64,000 nt of DNA from contig CAXBPC010000022.1 in the NCBI GenBank assembly GCA_963977525.1, positions 1 to 64,000 of the forward strand, written 5' to 3'. The notes beneath the pieces were generated by a model. The model saw nothing but the letters and a program-made list of their open reading frames with translations. It did not search any database and was not told the origin of the DNA. The DNA is from Ancylomarina sp963977525. GTDB taxonomy: Bacteria > Bacteroidota > Bacteroidia > Bacteroidales > Marinifilaceae. Shown here one piece after another: positions 41,383 to 50,597 of this stretch (its first letter is position 1; every line of letters starts with the position of its first letter). The translations under genes were made by a program, and so were the position numbers.

Positions 41383-44300
41383 TTAGAAATTAACTTTCAA
41401 ACTAACTCCATAATTACGAGAAGAAGGCATACCTGCATACTCTCCGTATTCTGAGGATAGGTCATTCCCAAATGTTGTAGACTCTGGGTCAACAAATTTG
41501 TTTTCAGCAGCTCTCCATGTAAGTAAATTTCTTCCATAAACTGAAATATTAACACGATCCATTTTATATTTAGAAGTAATGCTCTTAGGAATTGTGTAAC
41601 CGAAAGTTAATTCACGAAGTTTAACAAATGATTTATCAACAACTCTAGCTCTATCCATACCTGGAAGTGTCCAAAATTGACTATCTAAGTCATCAGCAGC
41701 AATAGGTGTTGTATTTTCAGAATAAGTACCATCACCGTTATCAACAACAGAACCTGGTACTATCCATGTCTCTCTATTATTATAAGTAGTAGATGGTCCA
41801 TTACCCGTAAAGGCCATATAATAAGCAGTACGAGAATACATCAAACCACCTTGTCTCCAATCCAAAGAGAATGACAAATCAAATCCATTATAGCTAAAAG
41901 AATTGTTCATACCCATAGTGAAATCGTAGTTAGAATCTCCGAAGTAAACATTATCAGTTGCTGCATTTGGCAATCCATTTGATGGATTAACAACAATGTT
42001 TCCATTAGGATCTTGCGCAAAATCTTGCCCATAATACACTCCAAGCGGTTTTCCTACTTCAGCTCTGTATTCAATTCCATTTAAAGGAGCAAGGTCTAAT
42101 TTGGTAATACCATCTAACAATGAGATCACCTTACTATCATTTTTAGTAAAAGTGATTAAAGTATTCCAAGTAAACTTACCTTTTATTGGTGTTGCAGACA
42201 AAGCTGCTTCGATACCTTTGTTTTGTACCTCACCCAAGTTAGCAATACGACTAGTATAACCTGAAGATGATGGTAGATCAACCGCAGTAATTTGATCTTT
42301 TGTATTCTTCTTATACCAAGCAACATCTAAACCTAAACGGCCATTAAAAAATCTCAAGTCAGCTCCAAGTTCAATTTCAGTAGTAAGCTCTGGTTTTAGA
42401 ACTGGGTTTTTCAAATTATTAGAAACTTCCCAAGACATAACTTTCTGTCCAGTTAAAGGGTTAGTCATAGGGAATTTAGTATCCCCAAAACCTAAACTCA
42501 CATTACCTTCAGCTAAGGTATTCACTAAAGAATATGGATCAGCATCATTACCCGTTTTACCCCATGAAGCACGAAGTTTTGCAAAGGTGAAGATTTTTTT
42601 CAACTCAGGAATAGCATCTGTCGCAATAAACGTAAGACCTACACCAGGGTAGAAAAATGAATTATCATCAGATGGTAATGTCGAAGACCAGTCATTACGA
42701 GCAACAACATTTAAGAATAAATAGTTTCTGAAAGCTAAGTCAGCTGAAGCAAAAACACCATATATTCTTCTTTGAGATTCATAATAACCAACTTCTGGTG
42801 TTGATGCACTATTAGTGATGTGATCAAAACCTGGGATATCAAGATTATTAACAAGGATGTAAGAAGAACGGAAATCTCTTTGATTCACATTCCAACCACC
42901 AATTAAATTAAGGTTAAAATCCTCATTTAAATCTTTCTTGAAAGTAATTAAAAGGTCAGAATTTACTTCTGAGTTATATCTTTCTTTTTCCATCTGCCCA
43001 CCCAAAATATCCTTTTTCGAAGAATTGTTGGTCCCTTTATAGCTAAAGGCAGTAGAAGATTGCTTGATATGCGTATTAGCAACATCAGTACCTAATTTAT
43101 AAGACAAAGATATTTCAGGAGTTAGTTCATATGTTAAACCAACATTACCATAAATACGATTCTCTCTCTGTGAGTTTGAATTCTCTCCAATTGACATGTA
43201 TGGGTTAGATGCATATGGTGTGTAAAAGTTTTCATAATTATAAAATTTTGAATTAAAATCTTCACCATCTACCAAACTGAAATCACGAGGCAACTGCCAT
43301 ATTTCACCCATTAAAGGTTCTCCACCTGTTTGCATACCTTGCCCTACTGCTACAGCACTTGCAGTTTTTGCAACATAATTTACAGAAGCAGAGATTTTTA
43401 GTTTCTCAGTAATTTTATGAGTCCCCTTCAATGCAAAAGTATTTCTAGTGTACTCATCAGCATCTGTGGGAATGAATCCATCAGCACTCACATTTGAATA
43501 GGATGCATAGAAAGTTGTTTTATCTCCACCACCACTTACAGAAATAGAATTTTGGTAGGTCTTTCCTATCTCAAAAAAATCTTTCACATTATTCTTCTGA
43601 GCTGAAAATGGTTTGATTAATTGAGAGTCGTCAACAACATTTCCCCAAGGTCTTAACTTACCATCAAATCTAGGCCCCCAAGATCCATTCTCATTTCCTC
43701 TCCACACGGCATCCCAACCTTGTCCAAATTCATTTTGAAAATCAGGAAGATTAGCTACCTGTGAAAAATCAACAGTAGATGAAATAGAAATATTTAACTT
43801 ATCTGATTTACCACCTGATTTAGTTGTAACCATGATTACACCATTGGCAGCACGTGATCCGTATAAAGCAGTTGCAGAAGCTCCTTTAAGAATAGTCATA
43901 CTCTCTACATCGTCAGGATTGATATCACCAGCTCTGTTACCAAAGTCTACTGCATCATTTAAAGAACCTGTTCCAGCAGTACTATTATTCATAGGTACAC
44001 CATCAATAACATACAAAGGCTGATTATTACCACCAACAGATGAATAACCACGAAGCACAACCTTTGTTGAAGCTCCTGGGGCACCTGATGAAGAAGAAAT
44101 TTGAACACCGGCTACTTTACCTTGAATACCATTCATAATGTTAGACGGAGAAGTTTTATTAAACTCATCACTCTTAACACTTGTTGCAGAATAGCCCAAG
44201 CTTTTCTGTGAACGCTTGATACCAACAGCAGTAATAACAATTTCGTCCATACCAATTGATTCAGACTCCATAACCAAATTAATGGTATTAGAAGTTACTG

Positions 44301-44550
44301 GCATTTCAATCGTTTTCATTCCAACGAAAGAGAAAACAAGAGTTTGTCCTTCTTCTTCTACAGAAATAGTGTACTTACCATCGAAATCGGTAGTTGTTCC
44401 GATAGTAGTACCTTTAATAATTACAGAAACTCCAGGTATGGTCAGTCCATCATCAGCAGATGTAACAACCCCCGAAACCTCTCCACTTTGCGCTAGAACG
44501 CCTTGCAATCCTATAAGACATAGGATTGCCATCGAAAATAGTTTTTTCAT
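41383..44550 (-). CDS. SusC/RagA-family TonB-linked outer-membrane transporter
   Basis: A 1055-residue active importer. After the signal peptide (about 1-20) comes a CarboxypepD_reg-like domain (about 23-110, GEVSGVVTSADDGLTIPGVSVIIKGT). The TonB-box/plug region follows (about 110-235, DEIVITAVGIKRSQKSLGYS, SPSNIMNGIQGKVAGVQISS, PLYVIDGVPMNNS, SMTILKGASATALYGSRAANGVIMVTTK), then the large barrel ending NYGVSLKVNF. It heads a four-gene minus-strand cluster with susD and two lipoproteins. No ECF sigma or anti-sigma gene and no glycoside hydrolase lies beside it, so neither a glycan nor its regulator can be named. Confidence 0.95.
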   Translation of the reverse strand: MKKLFSMAILCLIGLQGVLAQSGEVSGVVTSADDGLTIPGVSVIIKGTTIGTTTDFDGKYTISVEEEGQTLVFSFVGMKTIEMPVTSNTINLVMESESIGMDEIVITAVGIKRSQKSLGYSATSVKSDEFNKTSPSNIMNGIQGKVAGVQISSSSGAPGASTKVVLRGYSSVGGNNQPLYVIDGVPMNNSTAGTGSLNDAVDFGNRAGDINPDDVESMTILKGASATALYGSRAANGVIMVTTKSGGKSDKLNISISSTVDFSQVANLPDFQNEFGQGWDAVWRGNENGSWGPRFDGKLRPWGNVVDDSQLIKPFSAQKNNVKDFFEIGKTYQNSISVSGGGDKTTFYASYSNVSADGFIPTDADEYTRNTFALKGTHKITEKLKISASVNYVAKTASAVAVGQGMQTGGEPLMGEIWQLPRDFSLVDGEDFNSKFYNYENFYTPYASNPYMSIGENSNSQRENRIYGNVGLTYELTPEISLSYKLGTDVANTHIKQSSTAFSYKGTNNSSKKDILGGQMEKERYNSEVNSDLLITFKKDLNEDFNLNLIGGWNVNQRDFRSSYILVNNLDIPGFDHITNSASTPEVGYYESQRRIYGVFASADLAFRNYLFLNVVARNDWSSTLPSDDNSFFYPGVGLTFIATDAIPELKKIFTFAKLRASWGKTGNDADPYSLVNTLAEGNVSLGFGDTKFPMTNPLTGQKVMSWEVSNNLKNPVLKPELTTEIELGADLRFFNGRLGLDVAWYKKNTKDQITAVDLPSSSGYTSRIANLGEVQNKGIEAALSATPIKGKFTWNTLITFTKNDSKVISLLDGITKLDLAPLNGIEYRAEVGKPLGVYYGQDFAQDPNGNIVVNPSNGLPNAATDNVYFGDSNYDFTMGMNNSFSYNGFDLSFSLDWRQGGLMYSRTAYYMAFTGNGPSTTYNNRETWIVPGSVVDNGDGTYSENTTPIAADDLDSQFWTLPGMDRARVVDKSFVKLRELTFGYTIPKSITSKYKMDRVNISVYGRNLLTWRAAENKFVDPESTTFGNDLSSEYGEYAGMPSSRNYGVSLKVNF

Positions 44551-44834
44551 GAATTTTTAGTTAGTGGTTAATTCTATTTATTTAGTTTGCTCAGCAATAA
44601 GCTAAAACAAACCATCCCTAATTCGCTCAAAATAACAGATCAAATCTCTACAAAGCCTTAATTCAGGTCGATTCAGCTCTTTTCTGAAATGAAAAGTGAT
44701 TTTTAGCGAAACCAAAAGTGTGAAAAAAACTTAAATCATCAAACTAAATTCATAATATTCGATAACACCTTTAATGTTTTACAAAAAAAATTCTTATTTA
44801 ATGTAACATAGAAATCTTGAAGAGCAGATTTATT

Positions 44835-45014
44835 ATGAAACATGTGAAGAAACGAGTATTCTATTCAAGTAATCAACCTATCATACTTATGAACAAGAAA
44901 CTAGATAGACTTATCAAATATGTAAACAATCTCGAAAGAGACATTGAAATTATCAAACATTATGTATCCAACTTAACCAGTAAAAAAACGCCCAAGATCA
45001 AATGTGTTATATGA
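44835..45014 (+). CDS. Possible small coiled-coil protein
   Basis: A 59-residue frame starting with ATG at 44835 inside a long AT-rich intergenic region. The product would be basic, with a helix MNKKLDRLIKYVNNLERDIEIIKHYVSNL that has heptad-like spacing. No family is recognised and no promoter is evident. It could equally be a chance frame in AT-rich DNA, so the call is weak. Confidence 0.25.
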   Translation: MKHVKKRVFYSSNQPIILMNKKLDRLIKYVNNLERDIEIIKHYVSNLTSKKTPKIKCVI

Positions 45015-45248
45015 CATACATCTTACCTGCAATAAATTAATTGATACAACATTTCTACTGAATAAAGAGCAGTCACAATAGATAGTTTCAACTTGAGGTC
45101 TTATAAAGTCGTAATAGTTATGGAAGCTCAAATCTTAATAATTTAATAACACATAAATACATCCTAATTTTTCAATCCTAAACAAAATATACATTTCAAA
45201 AAAATACAATCAATACTATGCATTTAGAGTTAGGATGCATTTTTTAAT

Positions 45249-45256
45249 TAAATTTG
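45249..45256 (+). promoter_or_regulatory. -7 box of the gamma carbonic anhydrase gene
   Basis: TAAATTTG, 33 bp before the start codon, matches TAnnTTTG. No clear -33 TTG is present. Confidence 0.45.
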
Positions 45257-45289
45257 TATTTAAATTCAAACTAAATAAGAAATTAAGTC

Positions 45290-45802
45290 ATGGCTTATAT
45301 AATAGATTTAAAAGGTAAATCTCCCAAAATTGGGAAAGATTGTTTTTTAGCACCTAACGCAAGTGTAATTGGTGATGTTGAGATGGGTAGCGGATGTAGT
45401 ATTTGGTTTAGTGCAGTACTTCGAGGAGATGTGCATTACATTAAGATTGGTAATAATGTAAACATTCAAGATAATGCTACAATTCATGCAACCTATAAAA
45501 AATCGCCAACAAACATAGGTAATAACGTATCGATAGCACATAATGCAGTTGTTCACGGCTGTACAATTAAGGATAACGTTTTAATAGGAATGGGTGCAAT
45601 TGTATTAGACGATGCGATTATCGAGTCGAATGCTATTATTGCTGCTGGTGCTGTTGTCACAAAAGGGACTCATGTTGAGTCAGGAAGTGTATATGCAGGA
45701 TCGCCTGCTAAAAAAATAAAAGAACTTAGTCCTGAATTACTCGAAGGGGAAATTAACAGAATTGCTAACTCATATGCAATGTATGCAAGCTGGTATAAAT
45801 AG
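45290..45802 (+). CDS. Gamma-class carbonic anhydrase-like protein
   Basis: A 170-residue left-handed beta-helix protein built from hexapeptide repeats (for example VIGDVEMGSGCSIWFSAVLRGD and NIGNNVSIAHNAVVHGCTI). The three zinc-binding histidines of the gamma carbonic anhydrase family are in place at H66 (ATIHAT), H84 (SIAHNA) and H89 (VVHGC), so it can bind metal. Members include true carbonic anhydrases and related proteins of unknown activity such as YrdA/PaaY. Single gene, convergent with murI. Confidence 0.88.
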   Translation: MAYIIDLKGKSPKIGKDCFLAPNASVIGDVEMGSGCSIWFSAVLRGDVHYIKIGNNVNIQDNATIHATYKKSPTNIGNNVSIAHNAVVHGCTIKDNVLIGMGAIVLDDAIIESNAIIAAGAVVTKGTHVESGSVYAGSPAKKIKELSPELLEGEINRIANSYAMYASWYK

Positions 45803-45815
45803 TCCAGAGGTTAAA

Positions 45816-45850
45816 TCGTGTGTGATTAGTTTAAAAATTGCACACGACTA
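45816..45850. terminator. Weak terminator between the carbonic anhydrase gene and murI
   Basis: TCGTGTG (45816-45822) and CACACGA (45841-45847) can form a 7-bp stem with an 18-nt loop containing a T/A-rich run. It lies between two convergent stops. Confidence 0.4.
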
Positions 45851-45851
45851 A

Positions 45852-46682
45852 CTACTGTAAAGTAATATGTTGTGCTTTCAGATTTCGTTTTAGGAAGATT
45901 CCTGCCTTTTCTTCAAAATCACTAATATATTCAGTGGTGTAAAATTTAATCTCTCCTGTTTTCGAGCAAACTTGATCCATTTCTGGGTGTCTTTCCAAGT
46001 AATTCTTTAAACTACGGGCAACAATTTCTCCTTGAGAAATTAACCTAATATGATCAGGTAAAATAGATTCTATTTCCTCCCTTAGAATCGGATAATGTGT
46101 ACAAGCCAAAATAATAGAGTCTATATCTTCATCCTTTGATAATAATGAGTCAATATGCTTTTTTATAAAGTAGCGACCACCGTCATTATCATACTCTCTA
46201 TTCTCAACTAAAGGAACCCATGTAGGACACGACTCTTGTGAAACGATAAAACTTGGATATAATTTAGCAATCTCCATTAAGTACGATTCAGATCGAACTG
46301 TCCCTAATGTTCCAAGTATACCTACGTGCTCTGTTTGGCTCAACAAACCTAACTCCTCTACACTTGGTCTAATAACACCTAAAACACGCCTATCAGGTGC
46401 AATAAGAGGTAAATCTTTTTGCTGGATAGTTCTTAATGCTTTTGCAGATGCAGTATTACATGCCAAGATGACCAACTGGCATCCCATTGAGAATAATTGT
46501 TCTACTGCCTGAAGGGTGTATTGATAAATCACATCAAAGGAACGTGTTCCATACGGTGCACGTGCGTTATCTCCCAAATAAATAAAATCATATTCAGGCA
46601 TTAGCTTTATTAGTTCATCAAGAATTGTCAAACCTCCATAACCAGAATCGAAAACCCCAATTGGTCGTTTCTCTAAAGTCAT
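45852..46682 (-). CDS. murI: Glutamate racemase
   Basis: MurI makes D-glutamate for peptidoglycan. IGVFDSGYGGLTILDELIKLMPEYDFIYLGDNARAPYG is the N-terminal signature. The two catalytic cysteines are C75 in VILACNTASAKAL and the later Cys in IILACTHYPILREEI. The ATG at 46682 gives the normal short N-terminus. In-frame ATGs at 46703 and 46724 are alternatives. It lies downstream of the two skp genes, but a clear terminator separates it from them, so it may have its own promoter. Confidence 0.95.
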   Translation of the reverse strand: MTLEKRPIGVFDSGYGGLTILDELIKLMPEYDFIYLGDNARAPYGTRSFDVIYQYTLQAVEQLFSMGCQLVILACNTASAKALRTIQQKDLPLIAPDRRVLGVIRPSVEELGLLSQTEHVGILGTLGTVRSESYLMEIAKLYPSFIVSQESCPTWVPLVENREYDNDGGRYFIKKHIDSLLSKDEDIDSIILACTHYPILREEIESILPDHIRLISQGEIVARSLKNYLERHPEMDQVCSKTGEIKFYTTEYISDFEEKAGIFLKRNLKAQHITLQ

Positions 46683-46745
46683 AACACTTAATATATTATT
46701 CATACAATAAGAAATACTTAACATAACTTTCAATTAATAATACGA

Positions 46746-46776
46746 AAAAAGGTAGACTTATCATTAAGTCTACCTT
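46746..46776 (-). terminator. Terminator of the skp operon
   Basis: AAGGTAGACTTA (46749-46760) and its complement (46765-46776) form a 12-bp stem with a 4-nt loop, followed on the minus strand by six T residues. Confidence 0.88.
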
Positions 46777-46806
46777 CTAATATTTTATTTACTTATGAAA
46801 GCAATA

Positions 46807-47322
46807 CTACTGAATACCTAATTTTGCTTTTACAAGTGGCATAATATCAATACTAGATGCAGAATTAAACAAAACAACTCCAGTACTTAAATCTATAACG
46901 TAAGTAAAACCGTTTTCTTCTCCAACATCCTTAATAGCTTTAGAAGCTCTGTCAAAAATAGGTTTCAATAGATCTTGCTTTGCTTTTTTAATACCAGTTT
47001 GTGCAAATTGATCGTACTGTTGCATACGGCCTTGTAAGCTTTGAATCTCTGTCTCTTTATCCGCACGTAAAGCTTCTGATAAAGTTTCTCTTTCTGCAAT
47101 ATAAGCTTGATACAATTTCTCGTATTCAGCTTGCATAGACTTCATTTGAGCTTCAAATTCTTTAGCTTGAGTTTCGATTTGCTTTTGAGCAGCATCTCTT
47201 TCTGGCATGATAGCTAGAAGCTTAGAAGAATCAATATGGCCTAATTTAAGAGTCTGGGCAAAAGTATTTGCGCTAGTCAAAAGCACTACAGCTAATAAAG
47301 TAACTTTTAAAATTCTTTTCAT
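46807..47322 (-). CDS. OmpH/Skp-like periplasmic chaperone (second copy beside bamA)
   Basis: A 171-residue OmpH-family protein with signal peptide (about 1-22). The family start LKLGHIDSSKLLAIMPERDAAQKQIE is followed by a long coiled-coil hairpin (about 45-125, rich in Glu, Lys and Gln). The conserved C-terminus is GFTYVIDLSTGVVLFNSASSIDIM. It would hold unfolded outer-membrane proteins in the periplasm on the way to BamA. It is 63 bp downstream of a paralogue and in the same unit as bamA. Confidence 0.92.
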   Translation of the reverse strand: MKRILKVTLLAVVLLTSANTFAQTLKLGHIDSSKLLAIMPERDAAQKQIETQAKEFEAQMKSMQAEYEKLYQAYIAERETLSEALRADKETEIQSLQGRMQQYDQFAQTGIKKAKQDLLKPIFDRASKAIKDVGEENGFTYVIDLSTGVVLFNSASSIDIMPLVKAKLGIQ

Positions 47323-47385
47323 TTGGTTTCTTTTTTAGATCTGAATATGATTTAGCATTTGATTGCCAAAGTCAAGTTCATCGTT

Positions 47386-47919
47386 TTATTGTTTATTTAC
47401 TCGTATTCCTAATTTATAAAGTACCTTATCACTAAGGTCGAATTTATTATTACTATAGATTATAGTTGGTCCACTAGCTTTATCAATAATCATTCCATAA
47501 TTACCAGCCTTTGCTATTTCCTTAATTACATCATAGATATCATCCTGAATTGGACGTACCAAGTCTTGCCTCTTTTTATAAAGATCACCCTCTTGTCCGA
47601 AATACTTACTCTGCAATTTTTGGGCCAAAGCTTCTTTCGCTAGAATCTCCTTTTCTTTTTTAGATCTCAATTCAGGAGATAAAAAAACTTGATCTTTACG
47701 TAACTTGGCATGCAAATTCTTAATCTCTAAATAGACACTTTCAATTTCTGATTGCAATTTTGCAGAATACTCATTCAATTGATCTTGTGCAGATTTATAA
47801 TCAGGAACATGATCAAGAATATAAGACGTATCTACAAATCCATATCTCTGCTGTTGAGCACTTAGACTTGAAAGACTAAACAGAAAAAAACTTAATACAA
47901 ATATTAAATACTTCATCAT
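47386..47919 (-). CDS. OmpH/Skp-like periplasmic chaperone (first copy beside bamA)
   Basis: A 177-residue paralogue of the next gene. A signal peptide (about 1-21) precedes RYGFVDTSYILDHVPDYKSAQDQLNEYSAKLQSEIESVY. The coiled-coil hairpin comes next (about 40-125), then NYGMIIDKASGPTIIYSNNKFDLS. Tandem skp genes behind bamA are usual in Bacteroidota. No terminator is visible in the 133-bp gap from bamA, so co-transcription is likely. Confidence 0.92.
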   Translation of the reverse strand: MMKYLIFVLSFFLFSLSSLSAQQQRYGFVDTSYILDHVPDYKSAQDQLNEYSAKLQSEIESVYLEIKNLHAKLRKDQVFLSPELRSKKEKEILAKEALAQKLQSKYFGQEGDLYKKRQDLVRPIQDDIYDVIKEIAKAGNYGMIIDKASGPTIIYSNNKFDLSDKVLYKLGIRVNKQ

Positions 47920-48052
47920 GATTTTTCTCGATTAAGAGATGTTTTGAGTAGAAGCTACCAAAGCTTACATCTAGTTCTGAAAGTACCGAATTTACTAATT
48001 AAATATTTAAAATAAATAAGGAACGCTCCAATTTATAATCAATTAAAATTCA

Positions 48053-50575
48053 CTAAAATTGCTGACCTATTACGAAATGGAATTGACTTCCATTTTCACC
48101 AGCTATTGCCGCCTCATCAAACCCATAAGCCCAGTCAATACCAAGCAATCCAAACATAGGCAAGAAGATTCTCATACCAACACCAGCAGAACGCTTAACA
48201 TTAAACGGTTGAAAGTCCTCAAACTCATACCATGCATTACCTGCTTCGACAAATGCCAGAGCATAGATTGTTGCCGATTGGCTTAGAGATAATGGATAAC
48301 GAATTTCAGCAGTAAACTTAGAGTAAATATTACCTCCTAAGCGCTGACCACTTGCAGCTACTGGTGTTAATGAACCATTACCATATCCGCGTATAGCAAT
48401 ATTATCGCTACCATACAATGAATATCCTGACTGACCATCACCACCAACTTCAAATCCTTCAAAAGGTGATCGTTTATCTTTATTGTAATGGCCTAAATAT
48501 CCAAATTCAGCTCCAGTATATAAAACTAATTTATCTGTTGATTTCAAAATCGGAGAAAACATTTTTCCATTAAACACCCATTTATGATACTCAATCCATC
48601 TGAATTTCTCCTGTTGATCTCTATCGCTATTTGTTAGTCGAGAATAATCGATATTATCAAACAAAGAATATGGAGGTGTGATCTTCATACTTAACGAGAA
48701 AGAAGAACCTCTTCTGGTATATAATGGATTATCAATAGAACTTCGAGACAATGTAGTTGTGAAACTAAAGTTATTCGATGTTCCATTATTAATCAAATAA
48801 TAGTCCCAATCCTTTAATCGGTAGTTCTGATAACTAACTTCATTATATATTGAGAAATAGTTGTCTGGCCACTTTAATCGTCTTGCCAATCCAACACTCA
48901 TACCCAGAACTTCCTGCTGTTGGTCGTTATTCGGTTTCTGACTGTTATATCTACTATATGAACTGCTATATCCTGACTGCTTTGAATAATAAAATGAGGT
49001 GCTTAATGATGTTGGTTTTTTACCACCTAACCAAGGTTCAACAAACGAAAGACTATAAGAACTGTAATAAGATCCATTTGTTTGAGCTTTAACACTCAAT
49101 GTTTGTCCATCACCAGTTGGAAGTGGACTCCAAGCTTCCTTATTGAAGATATTTCTTATAGAAAAGTTTGAGAATTTCAAGCCTACAGTACCAATAATCA
49201 TACCAGCTCCCCAACCTCCAGAAAGTTCAATCTGGTCATTTGCTTTTTCTTCTAACTCATAATTAATATCAACCTTCCCACTTTCAGGTTTAGGTTTAAT
49301 ATCTGGATTAATTGCTTCAGGGTCGAAATGACCTAACTGAGCTAGTTCACGTACTGAACGAATAATATCCTTCTTCCTGAACAGCTCACCAGGATAAGTA
49401 TAAAGCTCTCTTCTAGCAACATGTTCATTTGTTTTAGTATTACCTATAATATTTACACGATCGATATAAGCTTGTTTCCCTTCTATTATACGCATCTCAA
49501 TATTGATTGAGTCTGTCCCTATAACAGTTTCAACAGGGTTTACGTTAAAGAATAAATAACCATTATCCAAATAAAGATTACTTACTGCATCATCATCGCT
49601 TGATAACCTCTCATCCAATAATGTCTTATTATACGTATCACCTTTCTTTAGTTTCAAATACTGATCAAGGAGGAATGAGTTATATACAGTGTTACCAACC
49701 CAAGTCACATTATTAAAATAATAACGATTCCCTTCTTTGTATTTCAAATAAATATCTACACGATCATCCTCAACTTCTACTACACTGTCAGAGATAATTA
49801 AAGCATCACGAAATCCTTTTTCATTAAATTTATCAATCAAAGCAACCTTATCCTCTTGCCACTTTTCCTCAATATACTTAGAAGATTTCAAGAAGTTTTT
49901 CAATTTCTTCTCCTTGGTATTCTTTATGAAATTTTTAATCTTCTTTGTAGTAAAAGCGTTGTTCCCTTCAACAAAAATATTTCGAACTTTTATCTTATTA
50001 CTTCTATCTACTAGAATATCTATAACAACACTGTTTTCCTCATCTGCAGCATCACGTTGTACAATATTTACATCTGTATTATAGTAGCCTTTTTCTTTAA
50101 AATAATCTTCAACTACAATTTCAGTATTATTAAGCAAGAAATCAGTTACCTGAATCCCTTTCATCAGCTTCAACTTCTCCTTAAGTTTTGTTGTCTCACT
50201 TTTTGAAAGACCTCCGTAGTTAACACTAGATAAACGAGGACGCTCTTGAAGATGAATATTCAAGAATATTTTTTCACCTATAAGTTTAGTTGCTGTAACA
50301 TCAATATCGGAAAATAGACCTTGTTTGTAAAGCTTCTGAATACCTCTAGTTATTTTTTCTCCAGGAATATCAATTTTCTCACCAGCTTTTAAGCCTGCTA
50401 TCCGTTTCAATACATCACTTTCGAGATGTTTAATTCCAGAAACAGTAACGCCACCAATTTCGTAATTCTTAGGTGAGGCATAGTCCATTGTTGGATTATA
50501 AATAGTATCGGCTTCTTGTGCAAAAGTGCTTAAACTTATAAGAAGAGAAAAGAGGAAAGTTAATCGCTTAATCAT
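48053..50575 (-). CDS. bamA: Outer-membrane protein assembly factor BamA
   Basis: BamA inserts beta-barrel proteins into the outer membrane. The 840-residue protein has a signal peptide, five POTRA-type periplasmic repeats (about 38-435, with units such as YEIGGVTVSGIKHLESDVLKRIAGLKAGEKIDI and KVRNIFVEGNNAFTTKKIKNFI) and a C-terminal 16-strand barrel. The barrel contains the Omp85 motif region GSDNIAIRGYGNGSLTP and ends with the aromatic FHFVIGQQF. It follows uppS by 22 bp and precedes the two skp genes, forming one envelope-biogenesis unit. Confidence 0.96.
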   Translation of the reverse strand: MIKRLTFLFSLLISLSTFAQEADTIYNPTMDYASPKNYEIGGVTVSGIKHLESDVLKRIAGLKAGEKIDIPGEKITRGIQKLYKQGLFSDIDVTATKLIGEKIFLNIHLQERPRLSSVNYGGLSKSETTKLKEKLKLMKGIQVTDFLLNNTEIVVEDYFKEKGYYNTDVNIVQRDAADEENSVVIDILVDRSNKIKVRNIFVEGNNAFTTKKIKNFIKNTKEKKLKNFLKSSKYIEEKWQEDKVALIDKFNEKGFRDALIISDSVVEVEDDRVDIYLKYKEGNRYYFNNVTWVGNTVYNSFLLDQYLKLKKGDTYNKTLLDERLSSDDDAVSNLYLDNGYLFFNVNPVETVIGTDSINIEMRIIEGKQAYIDRVNIIGNTKTNEHVARRELYTYPGELFRKKDIIRSVRELAQLGHFDPEAINPDIKPKPESGKVDINYELEEKANDQIELSGGWGAGMIIGTVGLKFSNFSIRNIFNKEAWSPLPTGDGQTLSVKAQTNGSYYSSYSLSFVEPWLGGKKPTSLSTSFYYSKQSGYSSSYSRYNSQKPNNDQQQEVLGMSVGLARRLKWPDNYFSIYNEVSYQNYRLKDWDYYLINNGTSNNFSFTTTLSRSSIDNPLYTRRGSSFSLSMKITPPYSLFDNIDYSRLTNSDRDQQEKFRWIEYHKWVFNGKMFSPILKSTDKLVLYTGAEFGYLGHYNKDKRSPFEGFEVGGDGQSGYSLYGSDNIAIRGYGNGSLTPVAASGQRLGGNIYSKFTAEIRYPLSLSQSATIYALAFVEAGNAWYEFEDFQPFNVKRSAGVGMRIFLPMFGLLGIDWAYGFDEAAIAGENGSQFHFVIGQQF

Positions 50576-50597
50576 TATCTAATTGAATAGTTAATTC

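Larger units (their letters stand above)
44551..45289. other. 739-bp intergenic region between susC and the gamma carbonic anhydrase gene
   Basis: The largest gene-free stretch in the window, very AT-rich. It contains the leader of the susC cluster, a small possible coding frame (44835-45014), a spaced inverted repeat (ATACATCCTAA at 45157-45167 against TTAGGATGCAT at 45230-45240, one mismatch) and the carbonic anhydrase -7 box. I see no recognised RNA family. Confidence 0.55.
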
